The notes under the pieces were generated by a model. The model was not told the DNA's origin. It was given only the letters and a program-made list of their open reading frames with translations, and did no database searches. Made by a program: the position numbers and the translations under genes. Below are positions 1 through 8,722 of a stretch of DNA of 64,000 nt, one piece after another. Where the stretch lies: NCBI GenBank assembly GCA_037131735.1, contig JBAXQM010000001.1, positions 124,001 to 188,000 on the forward strand, read 5' to 3'. How positions within the stretch are numbered: position 1 is the stretch's first letter; every line of letters starts with the position of its first letter. Origin of the DNA: CAIUPE01 sp037131735 (GTDB taxonomy: Bacteria; Pseudomonadota; Alphaproteobacteria; Rhizobiales; Beijerinckiaceae).

Positions 1-159
1 GCGACGAACGGCTTCAGCCTCTTCACGAACGCGCTTCTCAGAAGGCTTTTCATAATGACCGCGGAGCTTCATTTCACGGAAGATGCCTTCGCGCTGCATC
101 TTCTTTTTGAGCGCCTTCAGCGCTTGATCGACGTTGTTGTCACGGACGAGAACCTGCAC
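1..159 (-). CDS. rpsU: 30S ribosomal protein S21 (partial)
   Basis: Small-subunit ribosomal protein S21, which acts in translation initiation on the 30S subunit. The 53 visible codons give a lysine/arginine-rich protein starting VQVLVRDNNVDQALKALKKK and continuing with MQREGIFREMK, which is the S21 family sequence. The start is a GTG at 159 behind a GGGGAAA ribosome-binding site; the nearby ATG at 166 is in another frame. The 3' end lies beyond the window edge, so the basic C-terminal tail is missing. It follows purK on the same strand across a gap of 154 bases. Identification is firm from sequence alone. Confidence 0.95.
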   Translation of the reverse strand, partial: MQVLVRDNNVDQALKALKKKMQREGIFREMKLRGHYEKPSEKRVREEAEAVRR

Positions 160-313
160 GCGTCATTTCCCCGAGGGTTTAAACCTTAAATAGGTTTGAG
201 CTGAATTTCTAAGTGCCATAAGGCAATGTGAGCGCGGTCTCTAACAGAAAGCCGGAAGGCTGTCCACGTGGGAATCGGCAAAAAATCCCGAAAACATGAA
301 TCCTATTCGTGAC
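160..313. other. intergenic region between purK and rpsU
   Basis: A 154-base leader in front of rpsU. A short inverted repeat (AAACCT, loop TAAAT, AGGTTT) lies at 181-197, about 20 bases upstream of the rpsU start. It may shape the rpsU 5' leader. I see no convincing promoter boxes and no small gene. Confidence 0.35.
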
Positions 314-1384
314 TTAAGGAAGAACCCGGGTCACATGGCCCATTTTCCGCCCCGGCCGACTTTCAGCTTTGCCATAAAGATGCACGTGGAGCCCAGGCTC
401 AGTTACAAAATCTCGCCAGCGATCGACGTCCGCCCCGATCACATTGTGCATCTCTATCCGCCCCAAGCGCTTCACACTCCCGAGCGGCCAGCCGGCAATC
501 GCCCGAATATGTTGCTCAAATTGGGAGGTTTCGGCGCCGCCGAGGGTCCAATGACCCGAATTATGAACACGCGGGGCAATTTCATTGACAAGGAGCTGTT
601 CCTGATCGCCCGATCCGACCACAAAAAACTCGACCGCAAAAACGCCCACATAGTCGAGCGCGCCGCCAATCCGGCTTGCGGCCTCTTTCGCGGCGCGTTC
701 CGTTTCAGCCGAAATATGCGCCGGTAGCGTGGTTTCGGCCAAAATATGATGCGCGTGACGGTTTTCAGCGACGTCATAGGTGGCGATCGCACCAGCGGCG
801 TTGCGCGCGGCAACCATTGAGACTTCGCGTTCGAAAGGGATAAATTGCTCCAAAATGGCGGGCGATTGGCCAACGGCGCTCCAGGCATCGGCTAAACTGG
901 TGTCCGGCTTGATCATCGCCTGACCCTTGCCATCATAGCCAAAACGCCGTGTTTTAAGAACGCTGGGTCGACCGAGTTTTGCGACCGCTACCGTCAGACC
1001 TTCGAGTGAGTCGACCGGCATGAAATCGGGCACGAACAGCCCCAGATCTCGAATAAAGCTTTTCTCGATGAATCGGTCCTGTGTCGTTTCAAGCGCACGC
1101 GGGTTCGGCAAGACATCAACAAGGGCTGATAGAATTTCGGCCGTCCGTGCCGGAACATTCTCAAATTCATAGGTCACAACGGCTACAGACCGCGCGAAGG
1201 CCTCGAGCGCTTGAATATCGTCATAAGGAGCGATTGTGCGCGCCGCGGCCACATCAAAAGCTGGATTATCGCCTTCCGGCGCAAAAATATGACATTTTAG
1301 TCCGAGAGGGGCAGCGGCGAGCGCCATCATGCGCGCCAATTGCCCGCCACCTAAAATGCCAATCGTATCACCCGGTTTCAACAC
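314..1384 (-). CDS. purK: 5-(carboxyamino)imidazole ribonucleotide synthase PurK
   Basis: ATP-dependent carboxylation of aminoimidazole ribonucleotide to N5-CAIR in de novo purine synthesis, in the cytoplasm. The 356-residue protein is full length for PurK. It opens with GDTIGILGGGQLARMMALAA, the family's N-terminal nucleotide-binding fold, and has the ATP-grasp core around residues 110-290 (KTRRFGYDGKGQ, then the metal-binding VNEIAPRVHNSGHWT). It sits 6 bases downstream of purE, so the two are almost certainly co-transcribed and perform consecutive steps. A long reading frame on the opposite strand at 296-727 is a shadow of this gene. Confidence 0.96.
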   Translation of the reverse strand: MLKPGDTIGILGGGQLARMMALAAAPLGLKCHIFAPEGDNPAFDVAAARTIAPYDDIQALEAFARSVAVVTYEFENVPARTAEILSALVDVLPNPRALETTQDRFIEKSFIRDLGLFVPDFMPVDSLEGLTVAVAKLGRPSVLKTRRFGYDGKGQAMIKPDTSLADAWSAVGQSPAILEQFIPFEREVSMVAARNAAGAIATYDVAENRHAHHILAETTLPAHISAETERAAKEAASRIGGALDYVGVFAVEFFVVGSGDQEQLLVNEIAPRVHNSGHWTLGGAETSQFEQHIRAIAGWPLGSVKRLGRIEMHNVIGADVDRWRDFVTEPGLHVHLYGKAESRPGRKMGHVTRVLP

Positions 1385-1390
1385 GAGGGA

Positions 1391-1888
1391 TTAGGCCTCA
1401 TCCGAAGGTGAATCAGCAACGGCAGCCGTCTGCTTCGCGCGCCAAGCATCAAGGCGTCCGGCAAGAGCTGTATCATGGAGCGCCAAGACAGCTGCCGCGA
1501 GCAAAGCGGCGTTCGCCGCACCGGCTTTTCCGATCGCGAGCGTGCCCACCGGAATTCCGGCCGGCATTTGAACAATGGATAAAAGACTGTCCTGTCCAGA
1601 GAGCGCCTTCGATTCAACCGGGACACCGAACACGGGGAGAGGCGTCATTGCCGCCGTCATGCCCGGCAGATGTGCGGCGCCACCCGCGCCAGCGATGATG
1701 ACCTTATGACCCGCATCGCGAGCACCGCGCGCAAAACTATAAAGGCGCTCCGGCGTGCGATGGGCTGAGATAATGCGTTTCACATACGCAACGCCGAGCG
1801 CATCAAGCGTCTCGGCAGCATGACGCATCGTCGCCCAGTCAGACTGGCTGCCCATGATAATGGCGATAGGGGGGACGGAGACCGTCAT
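1391..1888 (-). CDS. purE: 5-(carboxyamino)imidazole ribonucleotide mutase PurE
   Basis: Class I PurE, which converts the N5-CAIR made by PurK into CAIR in purine biosynthesis. The 165-residue protein carries the family signature IIMGSQSDWATM near the N-terminus, then SAHRTPERLYSFA and GAGGAAHLPGMTAA, which form the active site of the octameric enzyme. The last 25 residues or so form an Ala-rich, acidic tail. purE is the first gene of the purE-purK pair. The ATG at 1888 follows a 76-base gap from the DUF465 gene upstream on the same strand. Confidence 0.97.
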   Translation of the reverse strand: MTVSVPPIAIIMGSQSDWATMRHAAETLDALGVAYVKRIISAHRTPERLYSFARGARDAGHKVIIAGAGGAAHLPGMTAAMTPLPVFGVPVESKALSGQDSLLSIVQMPAGIPVGTLAIGKAGAANAALLAAAVLALHDTALAGRLDAWRAKQTAAVADSPSDEA

Positions 1889-1964
1889 AGACGTATGCCT
1901 TTGCCGTTGAAAAAAGCTCCCTATCCCTCAAGGCCCACTCTGGCAAGAGGAAGGGCACTCTCGA

Positions 1965-2201
1965 TCAGGCAATGATATCCGGCGTGAGCTGGTCTTCGAT
2001 CTGCCGAATGCGATCTTTGAGACTTAGTTTACGCCGCTTGAAGCGCCGGATCTGAAGTTGGTCCGCCTGTCCGATAGCTTCGAGCGCTTCGACGGCATCG
2101 CTGATGTCTTTGTGTTCAATGCGAAGTTGCTGAAGCTCAGCCTGAAGATCAGCCTCATTTGTTTCAGGCGAAGGCAGGGGTGAGCCGGACGAATCATCCA
2201 T
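1965..2201 (-). CDS. DUF465 (YdcH-like) small coiled-coil protein
   Basis: Small protein of unknown function in the DUF465/YdcH group. The frame is open back to 2267, but the ATG at 2201 (MDDSSGS...) gives a 78-residue protein whose recognisable part is the C-terminal half: an acidic, heptad-like helix followed by RRFKRRKLSLKDRIRQIE. The basic RFKRRKL...KD.I pattern is what marks the family. A GGAAG stretch precedes the 2201 start. It lies just upstream of purE on the same strand. A second, shorter DUF465 gene starts 219 bases away on the other strand. Confidence 0.75.
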   Translation of the reverse strand: MDDSSGSPLPSPETNEADLQAELQQLRIEHKDISDAVEALEAIGQADQLQIRRFKRRKLSLKDRIRQIEDQLTPDIIA

Positions 2202-2420
2202 GAACTTTTTTCGCTTCCGGATCCAAATCTCGATTGCCCTATTTATGCCAGAGACTGCTTTCACCATGCAAGATGAAGGGGAAGATAAATGTCTTCAACC
2301 ATTTGTACGAAATGGTGCATCGCATCGAAAACCCTATTCGATCGAAGTCCTCGACAGACGACAATTTTGTGACACACTCACAAGAGCCGGATTCACACCG
2401 GCGATAAATGGAGGAGCGGA

Positions 2421-2597
2421 ATGTCGATACAGTCGCATCTCGTTGAACTCACCCGCCGACATCAGGCGCTTGAGCGTGAAATCGAAGGTGAGCGGAACCA
2501 TCCGGCCACAAACGAAGCCAAGCTCAAAGAACTCAAGCGAAAAAAGCTCCATCTCAAAGAAGAAATAGAAAGACTAAAGCAAAAAGCTGCGGCCTGA
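2421..2597 (+). CDS. DUF465 (YdcH-like) small protein
   Basis: A 58-residue reading frame that is easy to miss because of its size. ATG at 2421 sits behind an ideal GGAGGAG ribosome-binding site at 2411-2417. The product begins MSIQSHLVELTRRHQALERE and ends with KELKRKKLHLKEEIERLKQK. This is a charged helix-turn-helix hairpin typical of DUF465/YdcH proteins. Family function is not established. It is transcribed divergently from the DUF465 gene at 1965-2201 and shares the K.KRKKL.LK(E/D).I core with it, so the two look like paralogues. Confidence 0.85.
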   Translation: MSIQSHLVELTRRHQALEREIEGERNHPATNEAKLKELKRKKLHLKEEIERLKQKAAA

Positions 2598-2642
2598 GAC
2601 ATACCGTCGACACTTTTGGCCGTTGATCAACTGATCAAAAAG

Positions 2643-2719
<77 letters not shown>

Positions 2720-2864
2720 GTCGGAAGGGTTTCTACCATAAGCCGCCCTGATTGACAGCGGGGCGGCGTAGCGGATTTTTATTCATTTTTATAGTTCATA
2801 AGCTAGACCTATATTGAATAGTCCTGTTCGGGCACACAGACGGGACGGAGTACAGGCAAGTTGA

Positions 2865-4331
2865 ATGATAATGCGGATAACGGAACGGTCTCAGGTAATT
2901 GCCCGTGGCAGTGCACTGTCGGCGCTTGTCCTCCGCGTCGGGTTCATCGTCGCGCTGTCTGTCCAACTCAGCGCCTGTGTAACTCCCCCATCAGGTGAGT
3001 CTCGCCCGATCGCGTCCGTTCCTACGGGCGTCCCTGAACGGATCCTCACCGAAGAGCGCACAACACTCGTCCAGATGTTTGGGGGCGAATATTCTGCAAA
3101 TGAAAATCTTCGCAGTCAGCTGCGCAAAATCGTTGATCGCGTTGTCGCAGCCAGTGACGATCCGGGACAAAGATATCGTATCACCATTCTGAACTCTTCA
3201 TCACCGAACGCTTTCGCGCTTCCCAATGGGGAACTCTACGTAACAAGGGGATTGCTCGCTCTTGCCAATGACACGTCCGAATTAGCCGCAGTAATTGCTC
3301 ATGAAGTCGCGCATGTGACAGCCAATCACGCGTTCAAGCGCGCCGAGCTTGAAAAAATTGCTCGAACTCTTCCCGATGCTCTTGCACCCAATGAAGCCAA
3401 TACATCTGACTCGATTCAGTTTTTAAGAGCCAGCTTCTCCCGCGCGCAGGAATTGGAAGCAGACGAAATCGGTATCAAAACAACCGCAAAGGCGGGATAT
3501 GATCCCTATGGCGCCGCGCGGTTTTTATCATCGCTGGCGCGGCTCACAAATTTTCTATCACTCTCGCAAGCCGGGCGGCGTATGTCATTCTTGTCATCGC
3601 ATCCAGCAACACCACAACGTATCTCTGCGGCTCTCGTCACGGCGCGTGATAATGCGCAAAGTGAATCGACTGAGGCTGATCGCATTCATTATGTCGAAGC
3701 GCTCAATGGATTAGCTTATGGTGAAGATCCCTCCGGTGGCGTCATTCGAGACCGACAGTTTTTTCATCCGCGCTTTGATTTTGCTTTCACCGCGCCTGCA
3801 ATTCTCAAACTCGAAAACTCAACCGAAGCGGTTTTAGGGTTGGATGCAAATGGCACAGTTGCGATGCGCCTTGATATTGTTCGAGCTGAGACCTCGCCCG
3901 CCGCATCCCTCGCAAAAGGTTGGATTGAAAATATAAAAATTGATCAAATCGATGAAACGCTTGTGAGCGGCTATGACTGTGCGACGGGTGTTGGTGCGGG
4001 TTCAGAATGGACATTTCGATTTGCTGCGATCCGTAAGGGATCAGATCTTTTCCGCATAATTTTCGCCGCGCGTAATCTTTCGCCGGAACTTGATCATCAA
4101 TTCATAGAGTCGATTAGAAGTTTTAGGACCCTCCGTGCCGAGGAGCGGGACACTTTACGATCACTTCATATCGTCACGGTTACAGCTTCTGAAGCCGACA
4201 CCGTTGAAACACTGGTTGCACAAATGCGGGGCGTTGATCGTCCCCTCGATCGCTTTTTGATTTTGAATGGCCTTGATCGGCCAAAGCTCAAAAGTGGCGC
4301 ACCCTACAAGTTGATTGTCACAGACGAGTAA
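2865..4331 (+). CDS. M48 family metalloprotease lipoprotein with C-terminal LysM-like region
   Basis: Predicted periplasmic zinc metalloprotease. The 488-residue protein begins with a signal sequence ending in a lipobox (LSVQLSAC, Cys about residue 38), so it should be a lipoprotein. The catalytic HEVAHVTANH motif (HExxH) is near residues 144-153, with the third zinc ligand region (ELEADEIG) near 200. The C-terminal 55 residues (SLHIVTVTASEADTVETLV, then LNGLDRPKLKSG) resemble a LysM or M48-associated domain that would bind peptidoglycan. The family includes BepA/LoiP-type outer-membrane quality-control proteases; that specific role is inferred. An ATG at 2871 is an alternative start. It converges on carD, with a hairpin between them. 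Confidence 0.88.
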   Translation: MIMRITERSQVIARGSALSALVLRVGFIVALSVQLSACVTPPSGESRPIASVPTGVPERILTEERTTLVQMFGGEYSANENLRSQLRKIVDRVVAASDDPGQRYRITILNSSSPNAFALPNGELYVTRGLLALANDTSELAAVIAHEVAHVTANHAFKRAELEKIARTLPDALAPNEANTSDSIQFLRASFSRAQELEADEIGIKTTAKAGYDPYGAARFLSSLARLTNFLSLSQAGRRMSFLSSHPATPQRISAALVTARDNAQSESTEADRIHYVEALNGLAYGEDPSGGVIRDRQFFHPRFDFAFTAPAILKLENSTEAVLGLDANGTVAMRLDIVRAETSPAASLAKGWIENIKIDQIDETLVSGYDCATGVGAGSEWTFRFAAIRKGSDLFRIIFAARNLSPELDHQFIESIRSFRTLRAEERDTLRSLHIVTVTASEADTVETLVAQMRGVDRPLDRFLILNGLDRPKLKSGAPYKLIVTDE

Positions 4332-4347
4332 CAGTCTAAAAAACAAG

Positions 4348-4369
4348 AAGGGGCGTCAAAGCGCCCCTT
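4348..4369. terminator. candidate bidirectional terminator between the M48 protease and carD
   Basis: The inverted repeat AAGGGGCG (4348-4355) and CGCCCCTT (4362-4369), with a 6-base loop, lies between two convergent genes. An A-rich tract on the left (4338-4349) serves as a T-tract on the minus strand. On the plus strand the downstream T run is weak (TTACTGTTATT). It probably ends carD transcription and possibly that of the protease. Confidence 0.7.
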
Positions 4370-4403
4370 ACTGTTATTGGCTGATATAAAAATCGAAGAG
4401 CGA

Positions 4404-5003
4404 TTAAGCGGCTTCTTCCTGATCGATATCCGTCTCGGTTTCCGCCTCGGCTTCCGCTTCGACTTCTGCGGCTTTGCTACGCTTCGGCGATTTTGCCAAT
4501 TGCTGCTCGATCAGCTTAAGCGCTTCATTTTCGGTTGAGCTATTCACGGCCGCAACCTCGCGCACCAAACGATCAAGTGCGGCTTCATAGAGCTGACGCT
4601 CGGAATATGACTGCTCAGGCTGTGCCTCTGACCGGTAGAGATCGCGGACCACTTCGGCAATTTGAATGAGATCGCCCGAATTGATCTTCGCTTCATATTC
4701 TTGTGCGCGCCGCGACCACATGGTGCGCTTGATCCGGGCACGACCCGTCACTGTTTCGAGAGCTTTGGTGATGATCGCTGTTTCAGAAAGCTTGCGCATA
4801 CCCACAGACGGCGCTTTTGCCACAGGCACGCGCAGGGTCATTTTGTCTTTCTCAAAAAAAATGACAAAGAGCTCGAGCTTAAAGCCCGCAACTTCCTGCA
4901 CTTCGATGGATTTGATGCGGCCCACGCCATGGGTCGGATAGACAACGGCTTCGCCAGTCTTGAACCCGTGACCTTTGGTCGTCTTCTTCGAAGTTGTCGT
5001 CAT
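4404..5003 (-). CDS. carD: CarD family transcriptional regulator
   Basis: RNA polymerase-binding regulator of the CarD/CdnL family, which stabilises open complexes, classically at rRNA promoters. The preferred ATG at 5003 gives 199 residues beginning MTTTSKKTTKGHGFKTGEAV. The N-terminal RNAP-interacting domain follows (VVYPTHGVGRIKSIE, then the strand-rich FVIFFEKDKMTLRVP). After it comes a helical C-terminal region containing MWSRRAQEYEAKINSGD. The frame stays open up to 5120, but that extension has no family similarity. The last 25 residues or so are very acidic (repeated EAEAE), as in other alphaproteobacterial members. fdxA lies upstream on the same strand, a common alphaproteobacterial pairing. 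Confidence 0.93.
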   Translation of the reverse strand: MTTTSKKTTKGHGFKTGEAVVYPTHGVGRIKSIEVQEVAGFKLELFVIFFEKDKMTLRVPVAKAPSVGMRKLSETAIITKALETVTGRARIKRTMWSRRAQEYEAKINSGDLIQIAEVVRDLYRSEAQPEQSYSERQLYEAALDRLVREVAAVNSSTENEALKLIEQQLAKSPKRSKAAEVEAEAEAETETDIDQEEAA

Positions 5004-5292
5004 GATGACGCGATCTTTCTCTTTCGTTGCGCCGAACGCGGCGAGATCGTGACTCTCGACCCCAGTCCTGCTGGGCACCCCAGACTCTCTTCCGAGAGGG
5101 GAAACCACAACAAAAACCATCCCTACCTCTCGAACCGAGGGTCGCTCCGAACCAGGGGGAAGGGGATGGGGCCGCTCTATCCGATCAAATGAACCGAAAA
5201 CCGCCCCAAAAAGCGGGACAGGCTCTTCATAGCAGAAAATCTAACTATTTCCAAGCTTTATGGTGAAATAGCCGCGGTTTAGCCGGATCGGA
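5004..5292. other. fdxA-carD intergenic region with small hairpins
   Basis: A 289-base stretch between fdxA and carD, both read on the minus strand. It holds two short hairpins: CCCAG/CTGGG at 5061-5075 and CTCTC/GAGAG with a TTCC loop at 5085-5098. A minus-strand weak stem near 5198-5220 is followed by TTTT and could end fdxA. No further gene is evident. It may be the carD promoter and 5' leader. Confidence 0.35.
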
Positions 5293-5628
5293 TCAGTCGC
5301 CTTGGCCCGGATTTGAGGAAAACATGGCCAATTTATCCGACTTGCCGTCGAATTCCTTCGCCTCTGGCAAGGCATCCCGCTTGATCGTCACATTTGGCCA
5401 TTGCTTGGCATAGTCGGCATTAAGCTTGAGCCAGGATTCAAGGCCAGCCTCTGTATCGGGCTTAATCGCTTCGGCAGGGCATTCCGGCTCGCAGACGCCG
5501 CAATCGATGCATTCATCGGGATGAATGACGAGCATATTCTCGCCTTCATAGAAGCAATCGACCGGACAGACCTCGACGCAGTCCATATATTTGCACTTGA
5601 TGCAGTTTTCGACGACGACATAGGTCAT
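5293..5628 (-). CDS. fdxA: 7Fe ferredoxin FdxA
   Basis: Low-potential electron carrier with one 3Fe-4S and one 4Fe-4S cluster. The 111-residue protein starts MTYVVVENCIKCKYMD. It has the two expected cysteine clusters, CIKCKYMDCVEVCPVDC (residues 9-25) and CIDCGVCEPECP (about 40-51), followed by the long C-terminal segment typical of FdxA. Its electron partners cannot be read from the context. carD follows on the same strand across 289 bases. Confidence 0.95.
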   Translation of the reverse strand: MTYVVVENCIKCKYMDCVEVCPVDCFYEGENMLVIHPDECIDCGVCEPECPAEAIKPDTEAGLESWLKLNADYAKQWPNVTIKRDALPEAKEFDGKSDKLAMFSSNPGQGD

Positions 5629-5711
5629 TATGAGGCTCCAATCCGCCCAAATTTAGCGATTACCGAGTTTTTGCTAAACGACTTGGAGAAGCCTTGCAAG
5701 GCTCAGAAAAA

Positions 5712-6542
5712 TCAAAATTTCTTCTGTATGGGGAGGGGTGGCGGCTCGCGAAGGAGAAGAATGTCGATCCGTCGATTAGCCGCCAGAGTCGGATTATCAG
5801 GAAAGAGCGGCTCCGTGTCGGCCTTGCCCGCAATGGAGGCGAAGCGGTCTTTGGGAAGGCCGGCCTCTGACAGGACCGAGCGAACGGCCGCCGCACGGCT
5901 CACCGAGAGGTCCCAAGGCGATGCCTCACCCACAGCGCCGGGCACGGGGCGGGCGGTATGGCCGGTAATGGCGATCCTGTTCGACAATTTCCGGATCGGA
6001 CCCGCCAATTTAATCAAAGCATCTTTGACGAAAGGCATCGGCTCGGATGAACCATCGACAAACATCGAGCGTCCCGACTGATCAACAAGTGCGACGTCGA
6101 GCCCATCTTTCGTTTCCTGAATGATCAGATTTTTGGAGGTCTCGTTGAGCTCCGGCATATCCGCAATGGCTTGCCGCAGTGTAGCCGCTGCAAGCGCGAA
6201 TGTCCGATCATTGGTGGCGAGATCGAGACCTTCCATGCGCCGCTCGCCGACAACCGGTCCGGCTTGGTCGGTGCCATTTTCTGGCGGAAGGAATTTCGCA
6301 TTTTTCAGAAACGGCTTGGTCGGCGTTCCATCCATTTCGATCATTGAGGCAAACTGGTTTTTTACCTGCATGCCGAAAGCGTCTTTCATCGATCCGGCGA
6401 CTAATTTCATTTTGGCTTGATCTTGCGTGGAGAAGGCGACGAGCATCACGAAGAAGCTCATCATAAGACCCATAAGATCGGCAAAGGTCACGAACCACCC
6501 GTGACCGCCACCGCCATGTCCACCACCCTTCTTGCGTGCCAT
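5712..6542 (-). CDS. motB: flagellar motor stator protein MotB
   Basis: Ion-conducting, peptidoglycan-anchored half of the flagellar stator. The 276-residue protein has a Gly/His/Lys-rich cytoplasmic N-terminus (residues 1-15). One membrane helix then carries the conserved ion-channel aspartate (FVTFADLMGLMMSFFVMLVA, Asp22). An OmpA-like peptidoglycan-binding domain lies in the last 110 residues or so (IAITGHTARP, then NRRIDILLL). The gene follows motA with a 2-base gap, so the stator subunits are translated together. Sequence alone does not settle proton versus sodium coupling. It indicates a motile organism, although the rest of the flagellar genes lie elsewhere. Confidence 0.93.
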   Translation of the reverse strand: MARKKGGGHGGGGHGWFVTFADLMGLMMSFFVMLVAFSTQDQAKMKLVAGSMKDAFGMQVKNQFASMIEMDGTPTKPFLKNAKFLPPENGTDQAGPVVGERRMEGLDLATNDRTFALAAATLRQAIADMPELNETSKNLIIQETKDGLDVALVDQSGRSMFVDGSSEPMPFVKDALIKLAGPIRKLSNRIAITGHTARPVPGAVGEASPWDLSVSRAAAVRSVLSEAGLPKDRFASIAGKADTEPLFPDNPTLAANRRIDILLLREPPPLPIQKKF

Positions 6543-6544
6543 GA

Positions 6545-7309
6545 TCAGGCCGCCGCCATCGCTTCGCGATGCTTAACCGGCAGATAGGCCACGAGCATTT
6601 CGCGCACAACTGCCGGGCTTTTTGCTTCGCGAATTTGCATCACGCCATCAATTACAAGAGCGCGACACACATCCTCTTCTTCAAGTTTAAGCTGAAGCTT
6701 ATCGGCAACCGGCAAACAAATGAGATTGGCAATGAGCGCGCCGTAAAGCGTTGCCAGTAGCGAAATTGCCATGAAAGGACCAAGCTTTGACGGGTCTTCC
6801 ATGTTGCTGAACATCTGCACCATGCCGATCAGAGTGCCGATCATGCCCCAAGCCGGTGCCGCGTCACCAATCGCACGATAAACTTTCCCGCCTTCCTCTA
6901 AGCGCTGAAGAAAAGCGTCCGTATCGCGCTGCAAAGTTTCACGAATAAATTCACGATCATAACCGTCAGCAATGTAGCGGATGCCTTGAGCCAAAAAGCG
7001 ATCTTTGACGGTCACGCGTTCAAGCGCCGCGGCGCCCGAGCGACGAGCCGTATCGGCAATTTTTGTGATTTCTTCGATTAACTCGCGCGGTTCTGACGAG
7101 TGCATCATAAAGGCATAGCGCATGCCTGTGGGGAACCCGTGGATAAGCGTCGACAACGGAAAGCGAATTAACGTTGCGCCGGCACAGCCGCCGAAAATAA
7201 CAATCAAAGCGTGCTCGGACACAAACGCCATGGGCGATCCGTCGAGCATGGTTAACAGTCCGACAACACCCAAACCACCGACAAGGCCGATAATAGTCGC
7301 TAAATCCAT
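6545..7309 (-). CDS. motA: flagellar motor stator protein MotA
   Basis: Membrane stator subunit that couples ion flow to rotor torque with MotB. The 254-residue protein starts MDLATIIGLVGGLGVVG. It shows two N-terminal membrane helices, a cytoplasmic loop of about 90 residues rich in charged residues, and two C-terminal helices in the family motif region AWGMIGTLIGMVQMF to LLATLYGALIANLICLPVAD. Length and layout match the MotA/PomA family. The 85 bases upstream (7310-7394) should hold the motAB promoter, but no clear class-specific flagellar promoter is visible. Confidence 0.93.
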   Translation of the reverse strand: MDLATIIGLVGGLGVVGLLTMLDGSPMAFVSEHALIVIFGGCAGATLIRFPLSTLIHGFPTGMRYAFMMHSSEPRELIEEITKIADTARRSGAAALERVTVKDRFLAQGIRYIADGYDREFIRETLQRDTDAFLQRLEEGGKVYRAIGDAAPAWGMIGTLIGMVQMFSNMEDPSKLGPFMAISLLATLYGALIANLICLPVADKLQLKLEEEDVCRALVIDGVMQIREAKSPAVVREMLVAYLPVKHREAMAAA

Positions 7310-7394
7310 CGCAAGCCATCCATGTGAGGAATCCGCCAGAGCAGCAGATAGACTTACGTTAGGGAATATTGACTAATAATTGGTAACGAAAACT

Positions 7395-8708
7395 CTATGA
7401 ATTTAGGCGTTTTCCGTCCGGCTTTGCTTTATTCAGGGACGTGATCTTGAGCAACGCAATCCGGTTCTTTGATTTACGCAAAATTTCAAAGCGATAGGAA
7501 TGGAATGTAAATATCTGTCCCATTTCTGGAATTGTCTGCGCTTCATGAATAACAAGACCGGCAATCGTTGTTGCCTCTTCATCAGGCAAATTCCAATCCA
7601 TTGCGCGATTCAAATCACGGATAGGAACCGATCCATCGACGCGGACGGAGCCATCGGGCATAGCTCGCAACCCTTGAACGCGAACATCATGCTCATCGCG
7701 AATATCGCCGACAATTTCTTCAAGAATATCTTCGAGTGTCACAAGCCCCATGACCTCGCCATATTCATCGACAACCAAAGCGACATGAAGCTTTTTCGAA
7801 AGAAAGGCCTTCAATTGATCTTTTAGCGAGGTCGTATCAGGGACATACCAAGGCTCTAGAGCGATCGACCGGACATCAAGCTGAGACGCTTTACCGCCCG
7901 CGGCATCATAAGCGCGGAGAAGATCTTTGGCATGAAGAATACCAATGATATTGTCAGGCGATTCAGACCAAAGCGGCAAACGTGTGTGCGGTGAAGCAAG
8001 AACTTCTTTAACAATTTCTTCGGGGGGAAGATCAGCAGAGATCGTTCTCATCTTGGTGCGGTGGACCATGATGTCAGACACTTCAAGCTCGGCGAGATCA
8101 AGTAATCCGCCAAACATCTTCTGTGCATCTGTTTCGACTCCGCCTTCGCTGTGAAGAAGATTGACAGCACCACGCAATTCTTCTGTTGCAGACAGAACGG
8201 CATCATTGGCACCTATACGAATGCCAAACGGATAGAGAAAAAGACGCACAAGCGCTTCGACCGCCATCGTTAGAGGACCGAAAAGCGCGACAACCAAAGA
8301 CAAGGGGCGTGACAGGATAAGAGCCGCGCGGTCCGGGCTCGTAATCGCTATCGTCTTCGGCATCACTTCGGCGAAGATGATGACGAGGACAGACATGACC
8401 ACGGTCGCATAAATTGTTCCCTCAGCCCCAAAGAATTGAATGAGAACACTCGTGGTAAAGGCTGATGCACCAATATTAACGACATTATTTCCTATCAGCA
8501 TGGCGCCAATGAAACGCTCTTTCATCATCAGAAGGCGATTAACGAGCCCTGCTCTTTGATCGCCTGATTTTTCAAGTGCATGCATGCGCGCCCTCGAGGC
8601 AGCCGTTAATGCGGTCTCGGCACCGGAAAAAAACGCGGAGAGCGCTAGACAAAAAACGACAATGCCAAGAGCGAACCAAGGATCCGCTGAAATATTCAAA
8701 TGTTCCAT
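7395..8708 (-). CDS. HlyC/CorC family membrane protein (DUF21-CBS-CorC_HlyC)
   Basis: Membrane protein of the CNNM/CorC family, usually linked to magnesium or cobalt transport; older annotations call it hemolysin-like. The 437-residue sequence has an N-terminal DUF21 membrane domain (ALSAFFSGAETALTAASRAR, then FAEVMPKTIAITSPDRAA). A CBS pair follows in the middle (VSDIMVHRTKMRTI, VVDEYGEVMGLVTLEDILEE). The C-terminus is a CorC/HlyC domain (PEMGQIFTFHSYRFEIL). All three modules are present, so it should be functional. It follows aroKB on the same strand with a 14-base gap, suggesting co-transcription. The transported ion is inferred from the family only. Confidence 0.9.
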   Translation of the reverse strand: MEHLNISADPWFALGIVVFCLALSAFFSGAETALTAASRARMHALEKSGDQRAGLVNRLLMMKERFIGAMLIGNNVVNIGASAFTTSVLIQFFGAEGTIYATVVMSVLVIIFAEVMPKTIAITSPDRAALILSRPLSLVVALFGPLTMAVEALVRLFLYPFGIRIGANDAVLSATEELRGAVNLLHSEGGVETDAQKMFGGLLDLAELEVSDIMVHRTKMRTISADLPPEEIVKEVLASPHTRLPLWSESPDNIIGILHAKDLLRAYDAAGGKASQLDVRSIALEPWYVPDTTSLKDQLKAFLSKKLHVALVVDEYGEVMGLVTLEDILEEIVGDIRDEHDVRVQGLRAMPDGSVRVDGSVPIRDLNRAMDWNLPDEEATTIAGLVIHEAQTIPEMGQIFTFHSYRFEILRKSKNRIALLKITSLNKAKPDGKRLNS

Positions 8709-8722
8709 GATCAGTTTTTCAC

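Noticed and set aside
1081..1698. 205-codon frame on the plus strand, antisense to purK and purE
   Set aside because: It covers two certain genes, is rich in Arg/Pro/His with no recognisable domain, and is explained as a frame shadow.
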